Assembly (NCBI RefSeq): GCF_000801105.2
Contig: NC_079514.1
Span: 16,036,293-16,100,292, forward strand
Length of the DNA: 64,000 bases
Source of the DNA: Raphanus sativus
Taxonomy: Eukaryota; Streptophyta; Magnoliopsida; Brassicales; Brassicaceae
Direction: 5' to 3'
Position numbers and translations under genes: made by a program. The notes beneath the pieces were generated by a model. The model had not been told where the DNA came from, did not search any database, and was given only the letters and a program-made list of their open reading frames with translations. Position 1 is the stretch's first letter; every line of letters begins with the position of its first letter. This document shows, one piece after another, positions 23,986 through 33,762 of this stretch.

Positions 23986-26299
23986 TCAAACCACGTCGTG
24001 TCTTGTGATCTTGCAGTTGACCATCCTGTTCTCGATGACGCGCTTGACGTTTATCCCGGGGACCTTAGGGACGGTGATCCAGAGCACACCGTCGCGAAGC
24101 TTTGCCTTGGCTTCGTTGACCTTGTTAGCCACTGGGTTGAACACCATGGTTCCTCCGTATCTGCGACCGTCGTGGTCGTACTCGGACATCACAGGCACTA
24201 CAAGAAAACATCCTCAACTCCGATAAAATTTACCGAGAATTTCTCTTGTCAATAAGCTTACAACGGATTTCAGATAACTTTCTGAGGACATGTGATGTTC
24301 GTCGGAATAGCCTCAGAACATAGCGATGAATCGATATTCTCGTTGTTTTATCGTAATTTGATGTCGGCATGTTCTCGGGAATTACCGACGAGCATGTTTT
24401 GTCGGAACGATCTCAGAACACGTTGTCGGTAGTTTCTCAGGCCAATCAAAACCCCGATGATCAATTCTCTTCTCGGCACGGCATCGCAAAGCGGAGGAAA
24501 AAATCGTCGGAGTTCTCCCGGTTAAGCATGGTCAGAGTTTCGACAGAACATGATCGAAAAATGTTATTTAATCTTTATAATCATAATTTTATCTAATATC
24601 GAGTGGTCTCTAATTATTATCTGGTTTGATTATTTTTATCGGTAATTTTATGAAGCAGCCACATCTCCCCCAATGAATAAAGTTTGATGTGTCAAACTAT
24701 ATACTTACCCACCTACATAATCGATAGTTTTTCGATAAAAAATGTTCATATTGTCGGTAATTTCTCCGTCCTTGAAATATTTTTTTGCCGCCTCTAAGTT
24801 TCATTCCATTTTGAACTATTTTTAAAATATAATTAAAGACATTAATAAAAACTAAACAACAATAAAAATGGACAACAAAAACACAGATTTTTTTAATTCT
24901 TTTTTCCTGCCCACCTCTCTTTCTTAACCAATAAGAAAGTGTGGCGTAGATTGATAATCTCAACTATTACATTTAATATTATGATGAAGGGTCAAGATTA
25001 GATCTTTTGGGTTTATTTCTCTCCTCTCACATATCTCTTTCTTTTTCATCGTTCTCCTTTCCATTTTCTCTTCTCTCTTAATAGTGAAACACGTTGAACC
25101 AAAAGCAATGACAAGCTCATATGTGGCCGGATTATCCTCTACGGTCATCGGTTCTGAGGAAGACGACGACAAGCTCATTGGTGGCGACGACCGGATCTGC
25201 GTAAGACATCTTGCCTCTGCTCGACTTGACTCGTCTCACCTCACCTCGACTCGCCATAGCTCGACTAGCCTCAGCTCGACTTGTCTCTGCTCGCCTCTTC
25301 TCAAGATCGGAAGCTCACCTCCGCCTTCGCCGATGATAAGACGATGTGCGGCTGAGGATTTTTTTTGGTTTAGAGTTTTTTTTAGATTTTGTAAACGAGT
25401 TTGTAAATCAATATTGTAAACCGATTTGGTATACCAATTTTGTAAACCTGTTTGGTAAACCAATGCATCGTCTTTCATTTTCAAATAAATGTTATAATTT
25501 GGCCATATTTTTCCAGACAATCAAAAACTATTATTTCCGATGTCTTCACTCTCCGTCACACCTCTGTTATTTCCGGCAATGACACCGACCCACCTATTTC
25601 CGAGAAACTAAACCGATTACTTACCGACCGCATAACCGACAACTTTGTAACCTCAGCGAACCATCGGAAATTACCGAGAACTATGGATTTGACCGACAAA
25701 TTTTTCACCTCAGAAAAGCATCGGTAATTACCGAGAACCAGTCCCGACAAAATTTCCGACAAATGATCTTCTCGGTTATGTCCGACAATTGACCGATGAC
25801 TACTCGTTTCCGAGACCCAAACTCCGACATCTTGTGGTTTCTCGGAAACACATCGGACTTAACCAATTCCGACAAGATACCCATAAATGTTACCGTCGCT
25901 ATTTGGAACTTTTTCTTGTAGTGAGGTTCGTCGGCGAAGAAATGAACGTTGTTGCCGTCGACCCAGTACGTGAGGTCAGAGGCGGGACAACCAGGCAAGT
26001 CTACCCTGTAGATCACGCTATCTTTCGTCTCTATCACCTCGTACACCGCCTGGTTACCGCTTTTCAGGAAACGGTTCCTCGCTACAACACACACAAACAA
26101 CAAAAAGTGACTGATCAGTCACTGGACATACAGAAAAGCTAACGGAAACATAAAAAGATCAAACTTTTTGTAATAAAAAAAATGTGTAATCAGTGAAGAA
26201 GAAGGAAGACGTACAGATAGGTGGAGGAGAGTTGTTCGGCACACCGCTCCCGGAGCTTCCCTGGTTCTTGTTTCCGCTGGAGCTTCCTGATTTACTCAT
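23986..26299 (-). pseudogene. B-type HSP20-like gene split by a CACTA transposon
   Basis: Exon 1 is 26299-26215 and exon 2 starts at 26081. Exon 2 is interrupted at 25924 by the CACTA element and resumes at 24195 down to the stop at 23988-23986. If the element and one target copy are ignored, the frame is open for 149 residues. The single alpha-crystallin domain shows VIYRVDLPGCPASDLTYW and a canonical DGVLWITVPKVPG. The insertion falls inside the ADEPVMSEYD segment. The intact counterpart is at 40793-41375, and the closest recalled relative is At5g47600. A B-type TATA box is visible near 26369-26380. Unless the element is spliced or excised, the product is truncated about two thirds along. 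Confidence 0.88.
24196..25923. mobile_element. Non-autonomous CACTA (En/Spm) transposon, 1,728 bp
   Basis: The element begins CACTACAAGAAAA and ends with its exact reverse complement TTTTCTTGTAGTG. It is flanked by a perfect 3-bp target duplication AGG (24193-24195 and 25924-25926), diagnostic of the CACTA superfamily. Subterminal regions carry many ACCGAGAA/TTCTCGG and CCGACAA words in both orientations, as in CACTA subterminal repeats. No transposase is recognisable. The interior has short reiterations of CTCGACT/CTCGCCT (about 25215-25300) and of TTTGTAAAC/TTGGTAAAC (about 25385-25465). A 111-residue open frame at 25084-25419 has no recognisable domain. Confidence 0.93.
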
Positions 26300-27307
26300 T
26301 CTTTAAAACGACGCTGTTTTTGCTGTTTTGGGATGTGGATTGTGTATGCAACATGACTGAGTGCGACTTACTATTTATAACGGAGGGGATGTGTAATTTA
26401 GTGAGATTACTTTAGGGTTGGTAAAAAGGCTTCGAGTAAACTTTGTCGGTCCATTTGGGTTGTTTCTAAATGGGCCTAGTTATCGACGGAATGGATGAGC
26501 CTTCGAAGTGACTTTAAAGAGATATGGCGGGAATATAACCGAAGTTAACCGGTCTTGTTATGTTTCTTGAATTTATGGGATTGTAATCCCCATCTTGTCA
26601 CATTAGTAGTTGTGTGATGTAGTATAGTTATTTTCCTTATCTTTATTATGACTTATGAGTGTAAACTGTCATCTTTTGCGTCTAAGTGGATTATGTGGGT
26701 GGTGGGACTTCTTTGCATTAGATGTTCATCATTTCGTCGGTCTACCAGAAGCTGGTCCAACGTATGCCTCTGTTTCAGTGAGCAAACTCGACAAATGCAA
26801 TGCCTGACACAAAGACCTTTCTTAGGTGTTATATCCTTTGTTCATGGTATAAGTTATAACATTTTCTGACAAAATTGTGGATTGAAATCCAATCTGATTT
26901 AGATTTGCTTGTGATAATTTGACATTTATTCTAAAAATGTTTAAATCTCAGATTTCAAGTGATGATAATGTTATGAGTGTGAGGTTTGTGGTTAATCGAC
27001 TAAAATGGGTTGAAGATCATTAGAGTATGTGGAAGTGATGCAGAACATAGAAGAGATTGAGATCCTAATGAAGAGAATAATTTTCAGTATTAATGGATCC
27101 AGCTTATTTTAGCTTGGTTTCAATCAAGCTTAGGGAAACAAGTCTAGATTGTGAAAACAAGTGACATCATGACAGTTAACACAAAAGCAGGACTAACATA
27201 TATAACAGTCTCAACTTAAAACGCACAATACTAAACTAATCCAAGTACTCCTAAAACAAAAAAAGGATAGATATGTGAAACCAAAACACAGCGGAGAGAA
27301 TGAATGA

Positions 27308-27667
27308 TTACTCATTGTTATGGGTGTTGGGAGGAGGGATAATGAGAACCTTGAGAACACCAAAGTTTACAGCAGCGATGATGTTATGACTCAAAAGCGA
27401 AGCTGCAGAAGAGTCAGACCAAGAAGTGTCGACACTTCCAAGGTAAAGAGGGCCACTTTCATCGTGCTCGAACACATTCTTGAGCTCAGCAGTGAAATTA
27501 ATTTCCCTCTCATTAGCAAACACTTCAACGTCACCATTACCAACACCAGGTACATCCACAGCGAAGTAAACACCACCATCATCTAACAGTTCACCAGCGA
27601 AGGCTCGCCTACGACCTTTGATTTTGTAAAGTGGCGTTTTTGATTTTGTTGTTAATAACTTAAGCAT
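27308..27667 (-). pseudogene. A-type HSP20-like gene reduced to most of exon 3
   Basis: The minus strand encodes the second alpha-crystallin-like domain of an A-type gene (KGRRRAFAGELL, YFAVDVPGVGNGDVEV, NVFEHDESGPLYLG, GVLKVLIIPP), very close to exon 3 at 39645-40003. Exons 1 and 2 and the start of exon 3 are gone. The 5' UTR sequence (AAAATCAAAAACGCCA), present in the right arm just upstream of exon 1, runs straight into exon 3, so a single deletion explains the loss. A short open frame of 119 codons begins at an ATG beside the hAT-like insertion, but it has only half the protein. Expression is doubtful. Confidence 0.82.
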
Positions 27668-27673
27668 AAAAAC

Positions 27674-28596
27674 CCTTGTTCGAAAACTCGCTAGGCGCTG
27701 TGCGTACGGTACACTAGGGCCTAGCGATTTATTGAAAAATCGGAAAAAAATCGGGGAATACGCGGGGAGGAATTTTTATAAATTTATATATATAATATCA
27801 CATTTATGTGTATATAATACAAAAGTTTTAGGTAATACATGAAAAAATCCTTAATAGTAAAATTTATAAATTTATTTATATACCAAACTAAATCATAAAA
27901 TCTAATTATATCTATTCAATTCACATACTATACAAATTGCAAAATATAATTTTACTTACAAGTGAAAGATATCTAGAAAACAGAAATATTAGGGTCACTT
28001 ACCGACAGTAAAAAGTTTTACAGGGATCAAAAATGAAATTTTGTAAAATATAGTTTTGTCACGTGTTACCTGAATAATGATACCACAAGTCAATGGTGAT
28101 TTTGTGACCTGAGTTACCTTCTTCTTCTTTTTTTCTGAAACACACGAACCTGATTCACCAGTCAAAATAAAAGGCTCTGTTTCAGACCTTAGTCCTCTCA
28201 CCAAAAATCTATCATGGCGGATAAACGCCCGAATGACTTTCTGTTGGTTTGATTGTTTACTCTACAGTTCTGAAACGAGGTCTGCAAACTAAGCTAAGAT
28301 CTTGACTCTTTTCACTTGTGTTGTTTTGTCTGGTGTTGTTATATTGTTTTTGAGTTCTATTGTTTATGAGTTTCCCGGTCATCAATTGAGAAGATTCAAA
28401 TTCTCTACGGAATCTTGATTTTGGACAAAGCGATTTCCTCCCTTACGCGGCGGAGTTTTTTGTTTCTACGTATTCCACGCTCCTTACTCGGCCCACCGCC
28501 TAATGCATCCGAATTGGATCAATTCGCAACGGAACCCACCCGCGTCACGTTTAGTCGGCCGAAGAATCGCCTCCGCGGCCGAGTTTTTGAACAAGG
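27674..28596. mobile_element. Non-autonomous hAT-like element, 923 bp
   Basis: The ends are inverted repeats: CCTTGTTCGAAAACTCG at the left and, reverse complemented, CCTTGTTCAAAAACTCG at the right, with one mismatch in 17. An 8-bp direct duplication ATAAAAAC flanks it (27666-27673 and 28597-28604), the size expected of hAT transposons. The right arm lacks it at the corresponding site, confirming an insertion after the inverted duplication or loss from the other arm. Subterminal CTAGGCG/GCCTAGCG words are present. No transposase is visible. Confidence 0.8.
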
Positions 28597-29609
28597 ATAA
28601 AAACAAAGGAGGTACGAGCTATACAGACGTGGCACTCTATAACTGGCTTCTTTATTTTCACCTCCATATACCCTCTCTTTTGCCTCAAAGAGGCTGACGT
28701 CATGACGCGGAGATAAAGAAACAATTTGACCGTCGTCACTCTGTTATCTTTAATGTTTTTACTTTTTAACCGTGAAAACAAATCAGAGTGGACGATGAGC
28801 TGTCATTGCTCTCCTTCCATACCATATGGAGTATTACCATTCACATACGACCAAGAAACACGTTAAATGGGACATCTCATCTCTGCTTTCATCTTCACTT
28901 TTTTACAGAGGAAACATTGAATCCGCCGCTGGCGTCAGCGATCATTTACTGCTTCATCTCCTAAACGACACTGTTTTGCTTTTTTGGAAGTAGAGGGCAA
29001 GTATAAAAAGAGAGCGAGTAATTTTACGCGCTAATGTGTCTCTTACTATCTATCGAAAGGGGCTGACTTTAAGCTAGTATGAGCCCATTGTTCGGCCCAA
29101 TTAATTTAGTACCAAAATGAAACATAAAGTTATTATCGGACATAACGAAAAAGCCCAAGACAGTTAAACTTGCTTTGATTTGAGGGAAATATTCTTTTCT
29201 TTTTTTGAACACCGGGGAAATGTTCTTAAAAATGGACCAAACCGAACAGAAAAAACAGCTGGGGTTAGATGTGTGTGGTGGGGTTCATTGCCATCAAGCT
29301 GGATCGACCAATCAGATCAGACATCTGTTGGAGAAAGGGCCCTAGTTTCCCACATTCGACGGTCTTGATCTTCTTTCTCCAATGGACAAGCATTTGTTTG
29401 CTTTTCTAAGCGCATGACTAATTAACAAATAATCACCAGCTCCAGCTGTGTTAAGCTTCTAATGATATACTTAATGGCCCAAGATATTCGCTTCTGGAAT
29501 TTTAAAGCCTATAAAGAAAATGGACCTGTAAGTAGATAAGGTTCCTTTGACCCGTACTGTTTTTCAGTATTTAATTTTGAGAAAATGTGGTTTGGTCAAC
29601 AAAACCTTA

Positions 29610-29862
29610 GAGCATCTCCAAGGGTTCACTCTATTTTTTACTCTAAAATAGAGTGACTCTATAATAGAGATGAAGTTTGCTCCAATGGTACTCAATTTTA
29701 GAGTAAAAAATAGAATGATGAACAAAAAAAAAACAACTTACTCTATATTTGGAGTAAACCTATTTTTCACTCTATTATAGAGTGAGAAATAAAGTACCAT
29801 TGGAACATTTTTACTCTAAACTCTATTTTAGAGTGAAAAATAGAGTGGGGTTGGAGATGCCC
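29610..29862. mobile_element. Tourist-like (PIF/Harbinger) MITE, 253 bp
   Basis: The element has long inverted ends starting GAGCATCTCCAA and GGGCATCTCCAA, followed by CACTCTATTTTT-type words, and is flanked by a 3-bp TTA duplication (29607-29609, 29863-29865). Internal ACTCTA/TAGAGT words repeat in both orientations. It carries no gene and is small enough to be a MITE. Confidence 0.85.
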
Positions 29863-30440
29863 TTAAACCCAATGAATAGTGCTGACTCCATAGACTAGAT
29901 ACGCCGCCACGTGGAGTCGACCAAACCCACAAAAGTAAAACCTCTAGGCTCAAGTGTTTGAAAGCTGAAATGTGGGTGAGACTTGAGAGAGTATAGTTGG
30001 GGGTAGGCTTGATTCTTTGTTTCCCACTCCATCGCAAATTGTAGCTTATAGATAAACTAATTAACAAGTGTTCAAAAAAAAAGTGTTCAAAAGATAAACT
30101 AATTAATAAAGAAAGAAAAAGGAGGAACGTCACCATAACATACACAAACGTAGCACCAAATTCAATTAAATACTTGATGAAGTTAAATGAAAGAGTAGGC
30201 GAACCACTCAGTAATTGCTTCCAAGTGCCGTCTCTCTTTCTCTTTCAACGACGGTTTGATTGTTTCATTTCAAAGATTTGACACTATCATCTAAGGTCAG
30301 CCATCAATAAAATTTTCTATATCTAATTAGAAAATTATATAATTATAAAAACGAAAAAGACTGCCGTACAGAGCTGTGTTACCCGAAGCCACGCAAAGAG
30401 TCTCTCTCCCTCCTTAATTACCTCCTCTTCTTTAACTCCT

Positions 30441-30449
30441 TATATATAG
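30441..30449 (+). promoter_or_regulatory. TATA box of the Ole e 1 gene
   Basis: TATATATAG lies about 55 bp before the start codon at 30499. This leaves a short 5' UTR, which is common for plant genes of this kind. Confidence 0.6.
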
Positions 30450-30498
30450 TGATTAAACATGCTTCTTCCATTTCTTAAACAGAAAGTAAATATTTAAA

Positions 30499-31075
30499 AT
30501 GGGAAGCTTCTTCATGTTACGTTGCTTCTTGTTGTTCTTGTTCTTGTTTGAAGGAGCGTTTGCAGCTGCAGGGAAGATATGGAGCAGAACAGAGATGGTG
30601 GAGATGGCTGGCTACGGTGAACAGAAACTCTCTTCCGTAGTCATCACTGGATCTCTTCTCTGCGACACTTCACATCCTCACCTTCCCTCTGTAGCTATTC
30701 CAGGTACCTATTTATGAGTCTCTCTATTTATATGTTTTATTCTTTTTACCTGAATACTGAACATGGTTGATGATCCTCACAGGTGCAACTGTTGCCATCA
30801 AGTGCCAGACTGGATACAAAAGGAGATCCAAATGGATTAAAGCTGTTACTGATGATTTGGGAGAGTTTGAAATCGATCTACCTTCCCAACTCCACGCAAT
30901 CCCCGACATGGAAAACACGTGCGTCGTTAAGCCAGTGCATGTGCCTAAGCTATATAGATGCAATCACAGATCAACCAATGCACAAAAACGTATCAAGCTT
31001 GTTTCCTCTACCAACGGTTTCCGAGTCTACACCTCAGGGAAGATCAGGTTACAGGGTAACAGTTCAAGATCATAG
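30499..31075 (+). CDS. Pollen Ole e 1 allergen/extensin-like secreted protein
   Basis: Two exons (30499-30703 and 30783-31075) join in phase to 165 residues. An N-terminal signal peptide of about 24 residues (LRCFLLFLFLFEGAFAAAG) predicts secretion to the cell wall. The mature part has the Ole e 1 fold pattern: a short beta-like segment with VVITGSLLCDT, then GATVAIKCQTG, a DDLGEFEIDLP segment and conserved cysteines (LLCDT, IKCQT, ENTCVV, LYRCNH). The biochemical role of the family is not settled; members are wall or apoplast proteins, some in pollen. The position fits At5g47635. The ORF is intact and a TATA box is present, so it is probably functional. Confidence 0.85.
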
Positions 31076-31892
31076 TAAGCTGCATGGTGTCAACATTTTC
31101 AAACTAAAGATTTAAACATTTAAACAGTAAAATTTAATGTTTAGCTGGCGCTTCAGTCACAGAACCGAGTCAGAGTCTCTCTACATTGATATCATGTTTC
31201 TACATTGTTTTTGATGTTTCCCACTATGTAATTAAGAAGGATGGTTGCATCATATGTGTAAAAAAGGTTCACATGATTTTTATACAAACAGCAGTGCGGT
31301 CACATTAGTATATATATGAACAAAATCAATTCAATAGAATAATTTTGCAGTCCTAAAATAGATCCGTTGAATCCCAATTTAACAAAGATTTACACATGGT
31401 TGAGGGAACAAAACGATATGGAAGGAATCAAAATCGTGTTTGTAAAAAATTGAGACATCGAATTTCAAATAGAAACGCAGAGACTGATGACCTAATGAAG
31501 AAGATTCAACTAAGATCTCTGACTGTTCATAGAAACCAGACCTTGCGAGTGAGATTTTCTGTTCCTCTGAAGCGGGAGAAAATGAGATGAAAGCAGAGGA
31601 GAGAAAGAGAGAATCTTTCTGCAATCTACTTGAAACCTATTTGGGCTCGGCCCAATAAATTTACTTTGGACGTAGTCTAACTTTATTAACGAGGCTTTTT
31701 TTAAGATAAGATTGTGGACCCATTAGGCTATTATTATAGTGTTCATCCTGCTCAGTTCTTTTGAAATCTTTTATTCCCGATTTAGTAAGGCTGTTTCGTC
31801 TACGAACGTAGGGTACTAATAACAAACCTTTTATATAAGAGATAATTAGTAAACACTAAACACTAAACAGGCTATAAGCCTAAGCAAATATT
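31076..31892. other. Intergenic region; mtACP3 homologue not seen
   Basis: No gene is recognisable. A mixed-composition stretch at about 31390-31620 with short open frames on both strands could be a remnant, but it matches nothing I recognise. In Arabidopsis, mitochondrial acyl carrier protein mtACP3 (At5g47630) would be expected near here and appears to be lost. Confidence 0.5.
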
Positions 31893-32493
31893 ATGGTTAT
31901 TGGAAGATATTCAGTACCTTTCTCTTTAAAAATGTTGGAAACTTGGACGGGAATAAATGTTAGCAGGTACGGTAGCCAGATTGAGACAGGAGGAGCTAAC
32001 GGTTCTGTGCAAAATGCAGGAACAAAGAACCATTTACAGGGAAACGGTGGTCTAGAAGCAGCTTCAACGGAAATAACTAGAAGCAGCTTCAACGGAAATT
32101 CTGGAATGTCTTCACTAGGCAGCATTGGAGACAACTTGGGAGGAGCATGTGCACGTGCACGTAATAGCCATCGCAGCGAGGGAGGCGGTTCAGGATTAGA
32201 AGCAATGAGAGGAGTTCATGTTGGTGGTTTCAGCAGCGGATCAAACAGCTTTGAGGCAGACAGCGAAGACTCGGCGTGGCTTTCGATGCCTGCAAAGGCG
32301 GAGGAAAGATTTGGAATGGGAGCATTTGACTTCATGTCTAGAGGACTAGCTGGATACATCAACAGGCAACCAAACGGAGGTATGAACAATGGACACCTTT
32401 TCTTCATCAAAGAACATGAACATTTGTGTTCTTATGGGAAAAAAACTGATGAATCATATGGAAAATGGTGTTGTTGCAGGAATTGCAGCTTAG
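31893..32493 (+). pseudogene. C-terminal remnant of an hnRNP-type (double RRM) RNA-binding protein gene
   Basis: The open stretch is rich in Gly, Ser and Asn and ends with the signature tail of the plant hnRNP family related to At5g47620 and At4g26650: a SAWLSMPAKAEE segment, a short Gly/Tyr stretch, then INRQPNGGIAA and stop. The last codons are on a separate exon. The donor follows 32379 (GGAG|GTATG), the acceptor is before 32480 (TTGCAG|GAATTGCAGCTTAG), and splicing restores NGGIAA-stop in phase. Both RNA-recognition motifs (RNP1/RNP2) and all upstream exons are missing, and the stretch before about 31970 has no recognisable family sequence. The position between the Ole e 1 gene and ATL79 matches At5g47620. 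I read this as a 5'-truncated syntenic remnant. A new short gene using this ORF is possible but less likely. Confidence 0.65.
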
Positions 32494-32869
32494 AGAAGTG
32501 AGAAATCTATTACATGGAGATCAGATGATGATTTTATCTTTTTTTTTTTTTGACAACAATGATTTTATCTATTTGCAGAAGAGTTTTTAGAAGAGGGAAA
32601 TTCTTTTAAAAAGAATTCTTTGTTCAAAAACAAAAAAAAAACTTAAAGCTTTTATTTACTTTTACTATTTTAATTGTTACTATAGTTTTTTTAATTTTAA
32701 TTTTCACCGTTGTTTTCTAATTTGGGGTTTTGTTTATTTAATCTTGAGAAAATGTAAACTGAGTTATATATAAAGAGACAAAGAAACACGGAAGTCTATG
32801 AAATTCTTGTCTTTCTTCTTTGTTAAATCTTTAGAGATATTGACATATTCAAACATGAATGAAAACGAA

Positions 32870-32874
<5 letters not shown>

Positions 32875-32912
<38 letters not shown>
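32875..32912. repeat. (GA)n microsatellite upstream of ATL79
   Basis: About 19 uninterrupted AG/GA dinucleotides lie roughly 315 bp upstream of the ATL79 start. GA runs in plant promoters can bind BBR/BPC factors, so it may be regulatory as well as polymorphic. Confidence 0.9.
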
Positions 32913-32913
<1 letters not shown>

Positions 32914-33176
32914 AAAGGTATTGCCTAGAATGTAGGCAACGTAGTGTGAGGGCAACATGTGGCAAACATGTGGATGATGATAAGCCAAGAAGGACAAAGA
33001 TCAATCCCATCATCTATCACAATAATATCCATTTATATGAAGTGGACCAAAAGAGAGAGAGAGAAGGTCGAGTGTTACAGTCCTCAAAAATACAGACGAA
33101 ACATCCTAAATTCCTAATCCTTAGAGCTTCTTCAAGACTTCACTGGAACCCTCACCAACTGTCCCCACACTCCCTG

Positions 33177-33182
33177 TATAAG
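33177..33182 (+). promoter_or_regulatory. TATA box of the ATL79 gene
   Basis: TATAAG preceded by CCCTG lies 44 bp before the ATG at 33226. It is the nearest TATA-like motif to this intronless gene. Confidence 0.45.
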
Positions 33183-33225
33183 GGTTTACTAAACCCACAA
33201 GACACTCTCAATAACAATTCACAAG

Positions 33226-33762
33226 ATGCGTTTGCTAGTAGAACAAGTAGCTACAGCTTCTTCACCATTGTCCTCTGCTTCTTCTACAGAATGTAACTCT
33301 CATACTTGTAGATGGAAGCCTTACTCCAACTCTAGCGAGTTCCAAGCAAACGTATCTGTTCTCCTCATCCTTGTCGTCTCTGCTCTCATATGTGGTCTCT
33401 CTCTCTGCGCTGCTATACGTTGCTTTCTCCGCCCAAATCTCCAGACTGACGACAACGAACACAAGCCTGATCCTGAAGCCGATGTTTCATCCACCGTACC
33501 AACTCCGACGCTTGTCTACTCCTCTGACCTCGAGCTTGCAGGAGCTGAAGCAGAGTGTGCTATTTGCTTGTCTGAATTCGAACCAGGTGAGGGTATCCAC
33601 GTGCTGGAGAAATGTCATCATGGGTTCCATGTCAAGTGCATCCACAAGTGGCTATCTTCCCGCTCCTCCTGTCCTACTTGCCGGACTTCTATCTTCTCAC
33701 AAAACACCTTAGACTCTGCAACATCACCGGTAGCTCCTTCAACAAACCAGATCAGTGCTTAG
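33226..33762 (+). CDS. ATL79: RING-H2 finger E3 ubiquitin ligase, ATL79-like
   Basis: A single uninterrupted exon of 178 residues, as usual for the ATL family. A hydrophobic segment at about residues 42-66 (SVLLILVVSALICGLSLCAA) predicts one membrane span near the N-terminus. The RING-H2 domain at about residues 111-152 has all eight ligands: ECAIC, then KCHHGFHVKCIHKW, then CPTC, giving C-x2-C, C-x-H-x2-H-x2-C and C-P-x2-C. The region between them carries the GLD-like element of ATLs (LVYSSDLELAGAEAEC). It should work as a membrane-anchored E3 ligase with an E2 enzyme. Sequence and position match Arabidopsis ATL79 (At5g47610). No defects are seen. Confidence 0.93.
   Translation: MRLLVEQVATASSPLSSASSTECNSHTCRWKPYSNSSEFQANVSVLLILVVSALICGLSLCAAIRCFLRPNLQTDDNEHKPDPEADVSSTVPTPTLVYSSDLELAGAEAECAICLSEFEPGEGIHVLEKCHHGFHVKCIHKWLSSRSSCPTCRTSIFSQNTLDSATSPVAPSTNQISA

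Larger units (their letters stand above)
20803..29256. repeat. Left arm of a large inverted duplication carrying HSP20-like genes
   Basis: This arm is the reverse complement of 38287-46059. The outer edge shares the word TCTGCAAAATGGACTTGCTC with the far end of the right arm. The inner edge shares TGTTCGGTTTGGTCCA with the near end of the right arm. Genes, introns, promoters and flanks align through the arm, with high identity in coding parts. The left arm is longer because of two transposon insertions (24196-25923 and 27674-28596), offset by deletions of HSP20 exons. Confidence 0.85.

Noticed and set aside
25084..25419. 111-codon open frame inside the CACTA element
   Set aside because: Low-complexity Ser/Leu/Thr product derived from CTCGACT-type repeats; not a transposase and no domain.
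29180..29368. 62-codon open frame near the left-arm inner edge
   Set aside because: Lies partly in duplicated non-coding flank and is not preserved in the right arm.
32875..32912. GA run considered as evidence for a transposon end
   Set aside because: A plain dinucleotide microsatellite; no inverted ends or target duplication nearby.
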